NCBI GenBank assembly: GCA_963576735.1
Contig: OY755187.1
Location: forward strand, 682,001 to 746,000
Reading direction: 5' to 3'
Source of the DNA: Bedellia somnulentella
Lineage: Eukaryota > Arthropoda > Insecta > Lepidoptera > Bedelliidae
DNA: 64,000 bases
Both the position numbers and the translations under genes were made by a program. The notes under the pieces are model-generated. The model was not told the DNA's origin. It searched no databases and saw only the letters and a list, made by a program, of their open reading frames with translations. Of the stretch, positions 44,049 through 54,155 are shown piece after piece; positions within the stretch are counted from its first letter, which is position 1; each line of letters starts with the position of its first letter.

Positions 44049-44130
44049 TTAGGTTAGGTTAGGTTCCCCCACACGGTGCAGCCTTGTCGTGGCGTGGGGG
44101 CTCAGTAGCCCCGGGATGGTCACCCGGGGT
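44049..44130. repeat. TTAGG repeats followed by overlapping hairpins
   Basis: TTAGG x3 plus TT (44049-44065), then CCCCCAC (44066-44072) pairing with GTGGGGG (44094-44100); GGGGCT (44097-44102) with AGCCCC (44107-44112); and CCCCGGG (44109-44115) with CCCGGGG (44123-44129). Neighbouring stems share bases, so they would be alternatives. It may be the structured 5' end of a retroelement. The identity is unknown. Confidence 0.6.
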
Positions 44131-44184
44131 GAAGCCAATGCACTAAGGGTCCGCTTCTCTCCTCTGTTTTCAGAGTGAGTAGTA

Positions 44185-44520
44185 AGTGGACCGTGATAGC
44201 CCAGTGGGTAGAACACTCGGTTATCGTGCAAACGACTAGTGTTCAAATCCTGGGTCGGGCCTACACCAATTTGTCTTTTCTAAAGACATATGTGTGGTTA
44301 ATTTATCATGGTTGTTAACGGTGAGGGAAAACATCGTGAGGAAACCCACATGGCTGAGTTGTACTTAGTCATGTGACAGTGTATTCGTACAAAACGGTGA
44401 TAGGCCTACCCCCTATCACGTGAGTACACTGTCCATGCAAAACGTGGGTACTCTGAACACCAGGTGACAAAGTCACGTGATGTTCAGAAGTATTAGTACC
44501 GACTTGCCCCCACCCCTAAA
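44185..44520 (+). mobile_element. S2 SINE copy with tRNA-derived head
   Basis: tRNA-like head with A box GTGATAGCCCAGTGGGTAG and B box GTGTTCAAATCCTGGG, then a body containing GGGAAAACATCGTGAGGAAA (a core motif I associate with insect SINEs), CCTATCACGTGAGTACACTG and GATGTTCAGAAGTATTAGTACC. The usual tail is replaced after about 44500 by unrelated sequence. Confidence 0.8.
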
Positions 44521-45737
44521 AGATCTTAGCAGTACAGCGACATTTAAATACCACGTTAAAAAACTTTACAATATATAAATTATCTTTAGCTGCCAAATAA
44601 ATAAGCACATATATTTTCCCTATATTTTTTGTCCCCATTATATTAATATGTTTTATTGACTTAATGTTCATTGTATTTTTATATATTATTATTTTTATAT
44701 TTCTAGTATATCATTATTTACTGTATGTTTTTATTAGTATTTCTTCATTTATTTCATTGCTGGGTGTTTATGCTATAACGAGTGCTTCTTTCATTATTGT
44801 TTTTCAATTTTAAATTAGTAGGTGTCGGCTGAAAACCAGCGTGTCTTGGAATGGTCTGTGTACCGTTTCAGACACACATGCTGAGCCGATAACCATTTTG
44901 GCAATAGGTTACTTGTTTTTTAACTATTGTATTTTTTGTTTTCGTTGTGTTTTTACTGTGTGTTGTTTTTTTTACCATTTTGCCAAATAAATGTCTTTTA
45001 CTTTTACTTACTTACTTACCTCTGCCAACCCCTTCGGGGATATTCGGCGTGAACGTTTATGTTATGTTTATGTTAGTAAGCGGACTGGGAGAGAAGAAAA
45101 CCTCGTTAAAAAAATCAAGGGTACTCGTAACCCTGGCAGTATTGCTGTTCCAGGGCCGAGGGTCTTGCCGCGGCGTAGGCTTGGCCGCGAGGAGTAAACC
45201 TCTATAAAAAATCGGTGAAATATTAAATGATCACATACATCAGACGGTAACAAGATATTGTTATACTGGTGCTCCCTTTAATTATATTATTGATAAAGTT
45301 ACTTTGGGTGAATATGACGTATATACTACAATTGTTATATTATTCGGTAGTAGTATAGGATTAAATAAAAAAAATATTGAAGAAAGGCATTAGCCAGCTT
45401 TTAGAGATGCAAAAGAAATATAAATGTAAGTTTATATTTTGTACCTTACCATAAATATATAATATGAGTAAGCATAATAATGATATTCATATGTTGAATA
45501 ATTTTATATTTAATATGACCAGCCGTCAAAGCGACGTTTTCTTTACTCTGGACGTGAACAAGTTCATACCTTATTCAAGACAACGATCGGGTACTATATA
45601 CATACCCTTAAACAAAAACGTACTATTGCTAAATTATTAGCATATCATATATCCAACCCTCCCTTATTTAATATAAGGGAAAACTTACTTACAGTATGTT
45701 ATGGTGGAAACCATAATTTCAACTTTTAAGTGAGACA
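44521..45737. other. Mixed non-coding DNA with SINE tail and hairpins
   Basis: AT-rich to 44820, then GTCGGCTGAAAACCAGCG (44824). A plus-strand S2-type tail CTCTGCCAACCCCTTCGGGG with CGGCGTGAACG is at 45019-45075. A GC-rich folded patch (CCTGG...CCAGG, CCGCGGCGTAGG) is at 45125-45200. From about 45410 on, LINE-E upstream sequence may begin, possibly ORF1 remnants (FFTLDVNKFIPYS). No gene can be defended. Confidence 0.45.
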
Positions 45738-46117
45738 ATGGAAGAGCCTCCTGTCATCCTTAAGCCGTCACCTTCAATTAATATTAACATTGTGAACAAG
45801 GAAGGAGGTTCTTCTGGAAAAACATTTAAAAATCGTGCTTTACAAGGAGACCCACAATTTAAATTAGTATTTCAAAATACTCAGGGGTTTTCTTGTAAAG
45901 AATTAGAAATCGAATTGTTTTTATTTTATTTTTTTATTTCAATTCAATTAACAAGTAACTAAGACTCAAATGTTGTTAGTAGAAAGGCTTAATGCTAGGG
46001 TTAGTTCTTATTTATAATTTTTAGAAAGATTTAAAATTGATTGTTTCTGTGTCTCAGAATACTGGCTTAAGAATTGCGAGCTCATATTTGGTTTTCAAAA
46101 TTACTATTTAGCTAGTA
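45738..46117 (+). pseudogene. LINE-E ORF2 start and endonuclease N-terminus
   Basis: MEEPPVILKPSPSININIVN, then FQNTQGFSCKELE. After the small insertion it continues RFKIDCFCVSEYWLKN (endonuclease block with SEYW) and stops at DT2 after NYYLAS. The N-terminus is typical of ORF2 leaders. Confidence 0.72.
45910..46020 (-). mobile_element. Short LINE 3'-end insertion
   Basis: 111 bases flanked by TTAGAAA (45903-45909 and 46021-46027). The minus strand reads a 3' UTR ending in GAATTGAAATAAAAAAAAT and an A-rich tail. It is strongly 5'-truncated; the parent family is not identified. Confidence 0.72.
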
Positions 46118-46613
46118 ATCCGGTCAATTTATACATTCAAGGTTACATAAATTCATAAGAAGCTGAAAATTGGCACAATTGTTCAAAACATGATTATAAA
46201 TGAAACCTCAAAAGTCCCCATCGTTCCGAGGTGTGCTAAAAATTTTACACGAGGTCAAAGGTAAAAAAAATGGGTTTTTTGAGATTTTAAGCGAAACGGT
46301 GAGTTTTTTCGCAAAATCACCTAGTACAAAATTGTAGATCAGAAAATTTTCTACAAAAAAGATATCAATATTTTTTTTCCTAAAAGCCATAATTTTGAAG
46401 ATATAACGCGTTGAAAAGTTCGATCATTGGTAATCTTCAAACTTTGCACACGTTTCCACGCCACCTATGAGGTAGTGTACTTAGCGCGTTTTATTTTGAC
46501 GTGGTATCCCCTGTAGGCCTATTCAACGGGTCTGCAGTGATTTAATTTGTGTTAAAACTATTGTAAAATATTATTGTACATATCGGTTGGTTAAAATAAT
46601 GGCGGTGTAATTG

Positions 46614-46978
46614 CGACATGATAGTCCAGTGGGTAGAACACCCGCCCGAAAACAGAAGGGCGTGAGTTCCAATCCTGGGACGGGCCTACACCAATTTGTC
46701 TTTTCTAAAGTCATATGTGTGGTTAATTTATCATGGTTGTTAACGGTGAGGGAAAACATCGTGAGGAAACCCACATGGCTGAGTTGTACTTAGTCATGTG
46801 ACAGTGTATTCGTACAAAACGGCGATAGGCCTGCCCCCTATCACGTGAGTACACTGTCTAAGCAAAACGTGGGTACCTTCTCTGGAAACTAGATGGCGCT
46901 TGCCATGTGAGTTCAGAAGTATTGGTACCTCTGCCAACCCCTTCGGGGATAAACGGCGTGAACGTTTATGTTATGTTA
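46614..46978 (+). mobile_element. S2 SINE, full length
   Basis: A 365-base SINE with an 8-base duplication TGTAATTG (46606-46613 and 46979-46986) inside DT2. Head: GACATGATAGTCCAGTGGG (A box) and GAGTTCCAATCCTGGG (B box). Body: TTTGTCTTTTCTAAAG, ACATCGTGAGGAAACC. 3' end: CAACCCCTTCGGGGATAAAC, GGCGTGAACG and TTATG repeats. Confidence 0.88.
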
Positions 46979-46986
46979 TGTAATTG

Positions 46987-47262
46987 AAAATGAAATGATT
47001 AATATTCCTCATCTGATTCGTAATTTTCCAGGATTACTGTTTCTTGTTCTTCGTCTTCTTCTTGTTCTTCTTCTTCTTTTTCTTCTATTTCACAGATCAA
47101 CTGTCCCACTAGCGATTCCTCATTGGTATCATATGAGTCTTCTAGATTAGCTGACTCAACATTAGAGCACGATCGGCCTTGGCAGTTTGTGCATGCCAGG
47201 GAACAAAACAGTCCAACTTTTCTGCATCCACATTTAGCATTACAACCTTTTTTCAGTTGCAA
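46987..47262 (-). pseudogene. Cys-rich (CXC-like) C-terminus, DT2-encoded remnant
   Basis: 87-residue frame: KKGCNAKCGCRKVGLFC, SLACTNCQGRSCSN, then a very acidic tail (EIEEKEEEEQEEDEEQE). The Cys spacing resembles CXC/CRC-type DNA-binding modules, which also occur near the C-terminus of some unclassified insect transposon proteins. It lies inside DT2, so it is plausibly the end of a lost transposase. This is an inference; no catalytic part is left. Confidence 0.45.
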
Positions 47263-47685
47263 AATATTGAGTTGAGAAGTTTCTCAGGTGCTGGTGGAAG
47301 TAAAACTTATAAGTGATGTTCATACGTGGCGTACATGTGCAAAGTATGAAGATTACCAATGATCGAACTTTTCAACGCATTATATCTTCAAAATGGTGGC
47401 TTTTAGGAAAAAAATTATAGATATCTTTTTTGTAGAGAATTTACTGATCTACAATTTTGTACTGGGTGATTTTGCGAAAAAACTCACCGTTTCGCTTAAA
47501 ATCGCAAAAAACTCATTTTTTTTACCTTTGACCTCGTGTAAAATTTTTAGCACACCTCAGAACGATGGGGACTTTTGAGGTTTCATTTATAATCATGTTT
47601 TGAACAATTGTGCCAATTTTCAGCTTCTTATGAATTAATGTAACCTTCCTCCTTATTTTAGGCCTAAATTGACCGGACTATAGTA

Positions 47686-48337
47686 GCTACTGCCGCAATT
47701 CTAAAGCCTGTGGTGGCTCCGCTATATTTATAAAATATAGTATTAAATGTAAAAATCGTGAGGATATTGTAAAACTGCGCGTTGAGCAAGTCGTGGAGAT
47801 ATCCTGCATAGAGTTACTAAACTACTTTATAGTAAGCGTATATCGAGCCCCCTATAGTCAAAATTATGAAAGATTTGAAAGTGTAATGGAAGATGTATTA
47901 ACTAAAATGTCAAGAGTAATAAACAATTAATTATTTGTGGAGACTTCAATATAGATCTCTTCAAAGACAGTACTCAGAAAATACGGTTGATGAGTTTATT
48001 CCAATCGTTTAATTTAGTAAATTTATTCTTGGAACCAACTAGAATTAAAACATGTTTACATAATGTATTTACAAATGCTGAATTCATAAGTAAATCTGTA
48101 ATAAATAAACTAAAATCTGATCACAGTGGTCTTTTTGTAAACTTTCCACATAAGGCACCAGACCGAAAAATTATAATTAAAAAAAGGAGTGTCACTGCTT
48201 TCAAAGTTGGAAAATATATAAACTTAATCAGTTATAAGCTGCCCACTTCTTTAATAAATAAAAATCCAAATGATAGTTATAATACTTTCTTTAAAATTCT
48301 GATAGACGAATTTAATAAAATATTTACTGTTCGCGCC
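47686..48337 (+). pseudogene. LINE-E endonuclease, C-terminal part
   Basis: Reads YCRNSKACGGSAIFIKYS, IVSVYRAPYSQNYERF and (shifted) IICGDFNIDLFKD, then frame 47987-48343 with VNLFLEPTRIKTCLHNVF and KLKSDHSGLFVNF (SDH motif). Stops and a shift near 47930 break it. It ends at the inserted block. Confidence 0.78.
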
Positions 48338-48944
48338 AGATGATTAAGTGTTTGTTTCTTGGCTGTATGCGCTTAGCCTTAGCCTATTCTATATATTGAG
48401 TAGACGGAGAGATAAAAATAACTCTCACGGCCTTATGACTCCTTTAGTTTGTTTTTGACCTTAGGGTAGATATGGGGTAGATTGATACTGACAGTATTAT
48501 TTGTTTTTATCCTTGTTTCATTTTAGAACAGGGTAAGATATAAACTATGCAGCCTATAGTGTTGAGTGAGTCATAAATCCTAGATGTTTAAATATAAACC
48601 AAAACTAACTCAAGGAAGGTAATCTTTGTCGTATGCATAAAAATGTTGGATGTGTAAGAACCTATGGCACTAAAAATAGTCCGGTACACTCTTCGACCCT
48701 ACTTATAATTATCATTATGTTCTATTTATTTTATAATGAGTGCACATTTTGTTTCTTTATATGTATATATTTTCTGACTGCAAAGCAAGTACGTATAATT
48801 TAATGTAATGTATGTTGCGACTACATTCCATCTTAACACCTCAACTACTGAACTGAAAACTATTTTGGATGGAAATCGGATGCAAAAAATAAAGTCCAAG
48901 CGGACGAAGTCGTGGGCAAAAAGCTTGTAGTGGAATAAATAACA
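48338..48944. other. Non-coding DNA inserted in LINE-E
   Basis: No gene. Short similarity (TTAGCCTATTCTATAT) to the stretch after LINE-E at 53775-53790 hints that this is the beginning of repeat R. Confidence 0.4.
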
Positions 48945-49215
48945 TACATACATACATATACTCACGGCTATAAATCCGGCTGTGTAGTGTCAGCTTAGAA
49001 TAGCACTACCCCATTTCCTCCCGTGGGTGCTTTTAAGAGGCGGCTAACGGTATTACGACTATTTAAGTGGTTTTCGGGTGAAGTTATTGGAGACCCGTCA
49101 CAAACTTTCTTTTTACAATCGTTTTCCCACTTAATTTCCAAAAGTGGCTGAGGAATTTCTTTTTCTGAAGCTCTAGCTACCGCTTTTTGGTATTTATGGC
49201 CGTGAGTATATGAAT
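48945..49215 (+). mobile_element. S1 SINE with an extra inverted tail copy
   Basis: Plus-oriented S1: GGCTGTGTAGTGTCAGCTTAG, AAGAGGCGGCTAACGGTATT, CCAAAAGTGGCTGAGGAATT, ending TTTATGGCCGTGAGTATATG. Its 5' end is preceded by ACATATACTCACGGCTATA, an inverted copy of the S1 tail, so the element has about 22-bp inverted ends that the copy at 37384 lacks. Confidence 0.75.
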
Positions 49216-49379
49216 TTATGTAAGAAATAAGCACTTTTGTTTTCCTCCAAGGGCCTATGTGGTCCCTCTAGTTCGCAGCTGGCATAACTTACCACTATAA
49301 CGCATTGGAGAGCCATTTAGTCATTCTTTCGTTAAAATAAAAACAAAACATGCCAAAAGCAAAGGTGTACACGTCAAAG

Positions 49380-49847
49380 ACTAAAGTCTTGTCGATAGCT
49401 ACGGCAGTGGGTAGTCTGATTACGTAGTAATCTCTATATAGTTTGTGATAACTCTTGACTTACGCTCTCTGTATTGAATGGCGGTTTTTGCATTGTAAAA
49501 TTGTAATTAATTTTGTATTGTAATTGAATTGTATAAAGTTTGAGTATTTTCATAATAATAGAAAGGGGCAGTTAATACTATTGTAATATTTGTGTTGTGA
49601 AATACCACTGTCGCTTGAAACAAAACTTTGAAGTGCGTTTGGAGTGGTGCACGTTTTGAACCCGAAGAGATTCGTAGAATACGAAAGGAACCGAGGAGGG
49701 ATTCACTAGAGACGATATTCCTTGGACAGGGGATCGTACTGTTGATCAAAGATTGAATGCATTCATATTTCAACAAAATATTGAAGAAATAACCTCTTGA
49801 ACAAATTGGGAGATCAAACAGCAAAGACGGAGCAACTCACCAGGAAA
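49380..49847 (+). repeat. Repeat R, copy 1
   Basis: Shares with 53860-53962 and 60246-60515 the blocks AAATTGTAATTGAATTGTAT, TTTGAGTATT, CGTAGAATACGAAAG, TTGGACAGGG, GAATGCATTCATAT, CAACAAAATATTGAAGAA and GGAGCAACTCACCAGGA. No protein is recognised; the nature is unknown. Confidence 0.65.
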
Positions 49848-51480
49848 TCTATACATTTTAATTTATCATTTAAATAATAAATTAAATTTAGATAATAAAG
49901 TAAAAACCATCTCTATTTTTATCGATCTGGCTAAAGCGTTCGACACGATATCTCACAAAATATTAATTAGGAAAATGCAGAACTTCGGTATAGTTGGTAA
50001 AACCCTTAACTGGTTTATTAGTTACCTTTCCGACAGACATCAGATGGTTCGAATTTCTGAAGTGTTCAGTGATCCCAGGAAAATTAGCTTTGGCGTTCCA
50101 CAGGGAAGTGTTTTGGGCCCAATTCTTTTTATCATGTATATCAATGACCTTTGCGAACTTCTACCAAACGCTCAAACCATATGCTTCGCTGACGATACTG
50201 TAATCAGTTTTAAAGGGAATTCTTGGGATATTGTGTTGAAAAAGAGTATTAATGGCCTAAATATAGTAAAGAAATGGTTTGACGGTAATCTTCTATCTCT
50301 CAACGAAGAAAAGACCACCTATATGTGCTTTTCACTAACTAAAGCAGGGCTTCCTAAAAATAAACTCAGCCTCAAAATACATTCCTGTCATAACCAGGAA
50401 CACGATTGCAACTGCAAGGAAATTTCAAAATCATCCTCTGTACGGTATCTAGGTATTGTAATTGATGAGCACCTAAGATGGGATTTACATGTGAACTTGC
50501 TTGCTGATAGAATCAGGAGACTATCTTACGTTTATGTTGAGCTTCGAAATATAGTAGATAAAAACACATTAATGTCTGTTTACTTTGCTCTAACACAGTC
50601 GCTTCTTCTATATGCGGTTGTAAGTTGGGGAAGTTGCGGATACACTTTGGTGAAGAAATTAGAAATTGCTCAAAAAAATAATTTAAAAATTATGAATAGA
50701 AAGCCTAGACTTTACCCTACAGAAAAAATCTACAAAATATCAAAATTACTAACGCCAAGGCAAATATTTATTCATCAATGTATTATGTACTTAGTCCAAC
50801 ATCCGGATAAATTTCCTCTAAATGACAAACCTTCTACCCTCCGACAAACCATTAGGAAAACATTTGTAATTCCTTTTAGACACACGACTTCAGCACGTAA
50901 ACACTTTTCCCAAATCGCACCACGCATGTATGAATTGTTGCCTACTGAAATAAGGAATTTTATAATTTACAGCAGAGAAGAACTAGATATAAGAAAAACA
51001 AAACTTAACCTAAATAACATAAAATCAAGATCAAAATTATTTTTACTAGATGTGAATTATAAAGAGTTTCAAAATATGTATGACATTTTGATAAAAACTA
51101 CATAGGTATACTATATAACAAATAAAATAAATAAATTTATATATAAGTTTATATAACCTTACTTCTCGTAATTTGCTATTTATTTCTTATTGTAAATTTA
51201 ATGCATGTATAGTTACTTTTTCATTTACTATATATATATATATGTATTTATATATTCCCTCTTTTTACTTGAAAAATTTTCGTTGTGGAAAATTCTCTTG
51301 TACAGACTACTCGAGTACTTAAAATGGATGGTTGGTCCTGGCACAGACTCCGGTCTATTTGGACTGCCTCGGTAACACCTAACTAAGCAAGAGATAACTG
51401 TTTTACTTGGTTCTATAGGTTTGGTGTATAAAAAAGTATTTTTAAATATGTATAAATAAATAAATAAATAAAATAAATAA
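49848..51480 (+). pseudogene. LINE-G reverse transcriptase (5'-truncated LINE)
   Basis: Nearly intact RT C-terminal two-thirds: SIFIDLAKAFDTISHKILI, KISFGVPQGSVLGPILFIMY, TICFADDTVISFKGNSWD (FADD intact), VRYLGIVIDEHLRWDLHV and LYAVVSWGSCGYTLVKKLE, stop at 51105. It resembles LINE-F. The 3' UTR ends in an AAAT microsatellite tail (about 51446-51485). It starts abruptly at repeat R. Confidence 0.84.
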
Positions 51481-51540
51481 ATAAATCACGTAAGTGGATA
51501 AAATAATTATATAAATCATTAAAAACACATGGTAGCAGAG

Positions 51541-53590
51541 AAAAACACGAACATTTACTATTAAAGATGTAACAATATGTTATAAATTTAAATTTAGTGA
51601 GTGGGCAACACCAGGCATATATAAATCTAGAAAAATACTATTTGATTTATACGATCAAAAAGCGTTCTCACATAATGATGAATTTACAGAATATGTAAAA
51701 AAATACTCAAAAATGTTTAATAAAGTTTGGAAGGAGGCTAAAGCAAGATACATGAGGCAACGTATTAAAACATCCGATACTAAAGTAAAAACCGTTTAGA
51801 ACATTATCAACACTCAAACTGGCAGAAGAAAATCATGTGATCAGGACTTTTGTATTCGGTCTGATCGAGGTTTGACTACATCAAATGATGTAATTGCTTG
51901 TATTTTCGAAAAATATTTTGCTGATGTACCTTTTAAGACCCCTGAACACTTAAATTCATCTGCTACGTTAGCTCAAGAGCTGTTGCAACAAAACGTTGCA
52001 ATTTGTAAATCTATATTTAAATTTAAAGTTGTCAGTCTCGAAGATATCATTAAAGTGTTTAAATCACTGAAGTTGAAAAATTCTGAGGATATCAGGGGTA
52101 TGTCAGTAAAAGTATGCCATAATTTTATTGTAATAATAGCTCCTTATTTAGCGAAAATATTTAATGAATGTATAAGTAACGGTAACTTCCCAGATCTCAT
52201 GAAACATAGTAAAATTGAACCTTTACTGAAATCTGGAGGAGATAAAAATAATCCTGAAGGTTATTTCTATACTACCAGTTGTGAGTAAAATATTTGAAAA
52301 ACTTATGCTTAATCAACTGCTCATGCATTTTGGTTCCAACAATTTGTTTCACCCTAAACAATTTGGTTTCACGAAAGGCCGCTCTATCACTGACGCAGGC
52401 GTTGCCCTAATTAAACATATGTTTGGTTCGTGGGAACTTAAAAATGATGCGATCGGTTTGTTCTGCGATCTTACAAAAGCGTTTGATTGTGCAGATCATA
52501 ATATTTTATTCATGAAATTGAGACATTATGGCATCGAAGGTGACGCACTTAAATTAATAAAATCCTACTTCGCAAATCGACTACAAAAAGTGCAATTTGA
52601 TAAAATAAAATCATCTGGAACTCATGTAAAAATGGGTGTTCCACAGGGATCTATATTAGGCCCATTTTTGTTTCTAGTATATATTAATGATTTGCCGTTC
52701 ATGGTCGAGAAAAGGTCTGAAATAGTATTATTTGCTGATGATACTTCTTTAATTTTTGACGTTAAAAGGAATTCTGAAAATATTGACGATGTAAATAATG
52801 CAGTTTCCCAAATTCAAACATGGATTGCTTCAAATAATCTTGTACTAAATGCCAAAAAAACCAAATGTATTAAATTTGCATTACCAAATGTTAAAAGTGT
52901 TGATAATTAAATTACATTAAATAATGAAAAATTACCATTTACGGATAGCGCAATTTTCTTAGGGATACATCTGGACTCAAAGCTCCAATGGGAACCCCAC
53001 ATTAGCGCGCTAGCTGGCAGGCTAAGCAGTGCTGCCTATGCCGTTAGAAAAATAAGACATTTAACTGATGTACAGACCGCTCGTTTAGTTTACTATAGTT
53101 ATTTTCATAGCATCATGTCTTATGGCATTTTACTCTGGGGCAGAGCTGCTGATGTTAGGTTCATATTCATTTTACAGAAAAGAGCAATAAGAGCTATTTA
53201 TAATTTAGGTTCACGAAATTCCCTTAGAGAATTGTTTAAAACCATAAATATAATGACACTGCCATGTCAATAACTTTATGAAAACATCATGTATGTAAGA
53301 AAAAATTTGAAAGCATTTTCCAAAAACTGTGACAGACATACTAGAAGTCTTAGAGATAATAATAAAATTTCAATTCAAAAGTACCGATTGTCAAAAATAA
53401 ATACATCTTTTATGGGGTTATGTGTAAAATTTTATAATAATACACCTGATGACATTTTGAATCTAACAGAAAATAAATTCAAAGTAATTATAAAACGCAG
53501 CCTTCATTTAAAAGCTTATTACAGTTTAAATGATTATATGATAGATGAAACTGCTTGGTGTCACCAGGGCTCTATTCAGGATATTTCCTG
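51541..53590 (+). pseudogene. LINE-E linker and reverse transcriptase
   Basis: Linker: WATPGIYKSRKILFDLYDQ, then 51872-52288. RT (52281-52910): PKQFGFTKGRSITDAGVALI, GLFCDLTKAFDCADHNI, VKMGVPQGSILGPFLFLVY and VLFADDTSLIFDVK (FADD intact). Beyond a stop at 52910 the frame continues FLGIHLDSKLQWEPH and YGILLWGRAADVRFIF, then (53289-53591) NTSFMGLCVKFYNNTPDD to the end. Isolated stops at 51800, 52910 and 53270 mark decay. Confidence 0.84.
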
Positions 53591-53745
53591 ACATACACCA
53601 ATATTGTAATATGACTAAGAAAAGATGTGTGTTGCTGAGTTTCCTACGGGTTCTTCTCGCAACAATACACCTTCCGAATCCGAAGTAGAGTCAGTAGAGT
53701 AAGATTTAACGTATACGTAAGTTTGTGACGTTCAAAAAATAGAGT

Positions 53746-53967
53746 ATTTGCACCAGATATGTACTCGCGGCTTTAGCATATTCTATTTAGTCTGCGATTG
53801 GTAGATTTGATTTTGATTGCCAGTTGAGTTGAGATAAAAACTTGCTCTTCACTTGACTTTTGATTTTGGAATGGCGGGAAGGCGGCGGCGTGTTGAAAAA
53901 TTGTAATTGAATTGTATTAATTTTGAGTATTGTGATACTAATAGAAGCCGCATATTTTGATAGTATA
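53746..53967 (+). repeat. Repeat R, copy 2, left part
   Basis: Right after the LINE-E 3' end. It matches repeat R copy 1 (GAATGGCGG, AAATTGTAATTGAATTGTAT, GATACTAATAGAA). It is interrupted by copia-3, whose duplication GTATA lies at 53963-53967 and 60241-60245, and continues at 60246-60530. Confidence 0.65.
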
Positions 53968-54117
53968 TTTAATAAAACAAACGTATCTTTCGAAGGCAGT
54001 TCAACGACTAGTTTTTATTTCAAATAACTACACAAAAACGGGGAACACAAAATAAGTTACACATTCTTATAACTAGATGGCAGCACTAGTCTCATATTTT
54101 AGATATACATTTCAACA
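53968..54117 (-). repeat. Copia-3 3' LTR
   Basis: 150 bases, coding-strand start TGTTGAAATG, identical by eye to 60091-60240. Confidence 0.9.
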
Positions 54118-54155
54118 CCCCCACTATATCTAACAATATGGCTAAACAAAAAAAT

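Larger units (their letters stand above)
46118..47680. mobile_element. DT2: DNA transposon with about 300-bp inverted repeats
   Basis: Long inverted repeats: left arm about 46120-46460, right arm about 47320-47676, from CCGGTCAATTT to TGGTAATCTTCA and its complement, with small differences. Target duplication TAGTA (46113-46117 and 47681-47685); removing the element restores the LINE-E endonuclease frame. The extreme ends differ by a few bases. The interior holds an S2 SINE and a Cys-rich minus-strand frame. The superfamily is not assigned. Confidence 0.82.
45738..53745 (+). mobile_element. LINE-E, jockey/CR1-like non-LTR element with three insertions
   Basis: Plus-strand ORF2 remains: N-terminus (45738-45909, 46028-46117), endonuclease (47686-48337), linker and RT (51541-53590), and a 3' UTR ending in GTGACGTTCAAAAAAT (53729-53745). 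Insertions: a 111-base LINE tail (TSD TTAGAAA), DT2 (TSD TAGTA) and the 3.2-kb block 48338-51540. Removing DT2 restores the endonuclease frame. It is the same family as the insertion in copia-3 (56147-57970) and the scrap at 23390. Confidence 0.82.

Noticed and set aside
47393..47578. Matching small frames in the two DT2 arms (46208-46390 and 47393-47578)
   Set aside because: They are the same inverted-repeat DNA read twice, so similarity is expected without coding.
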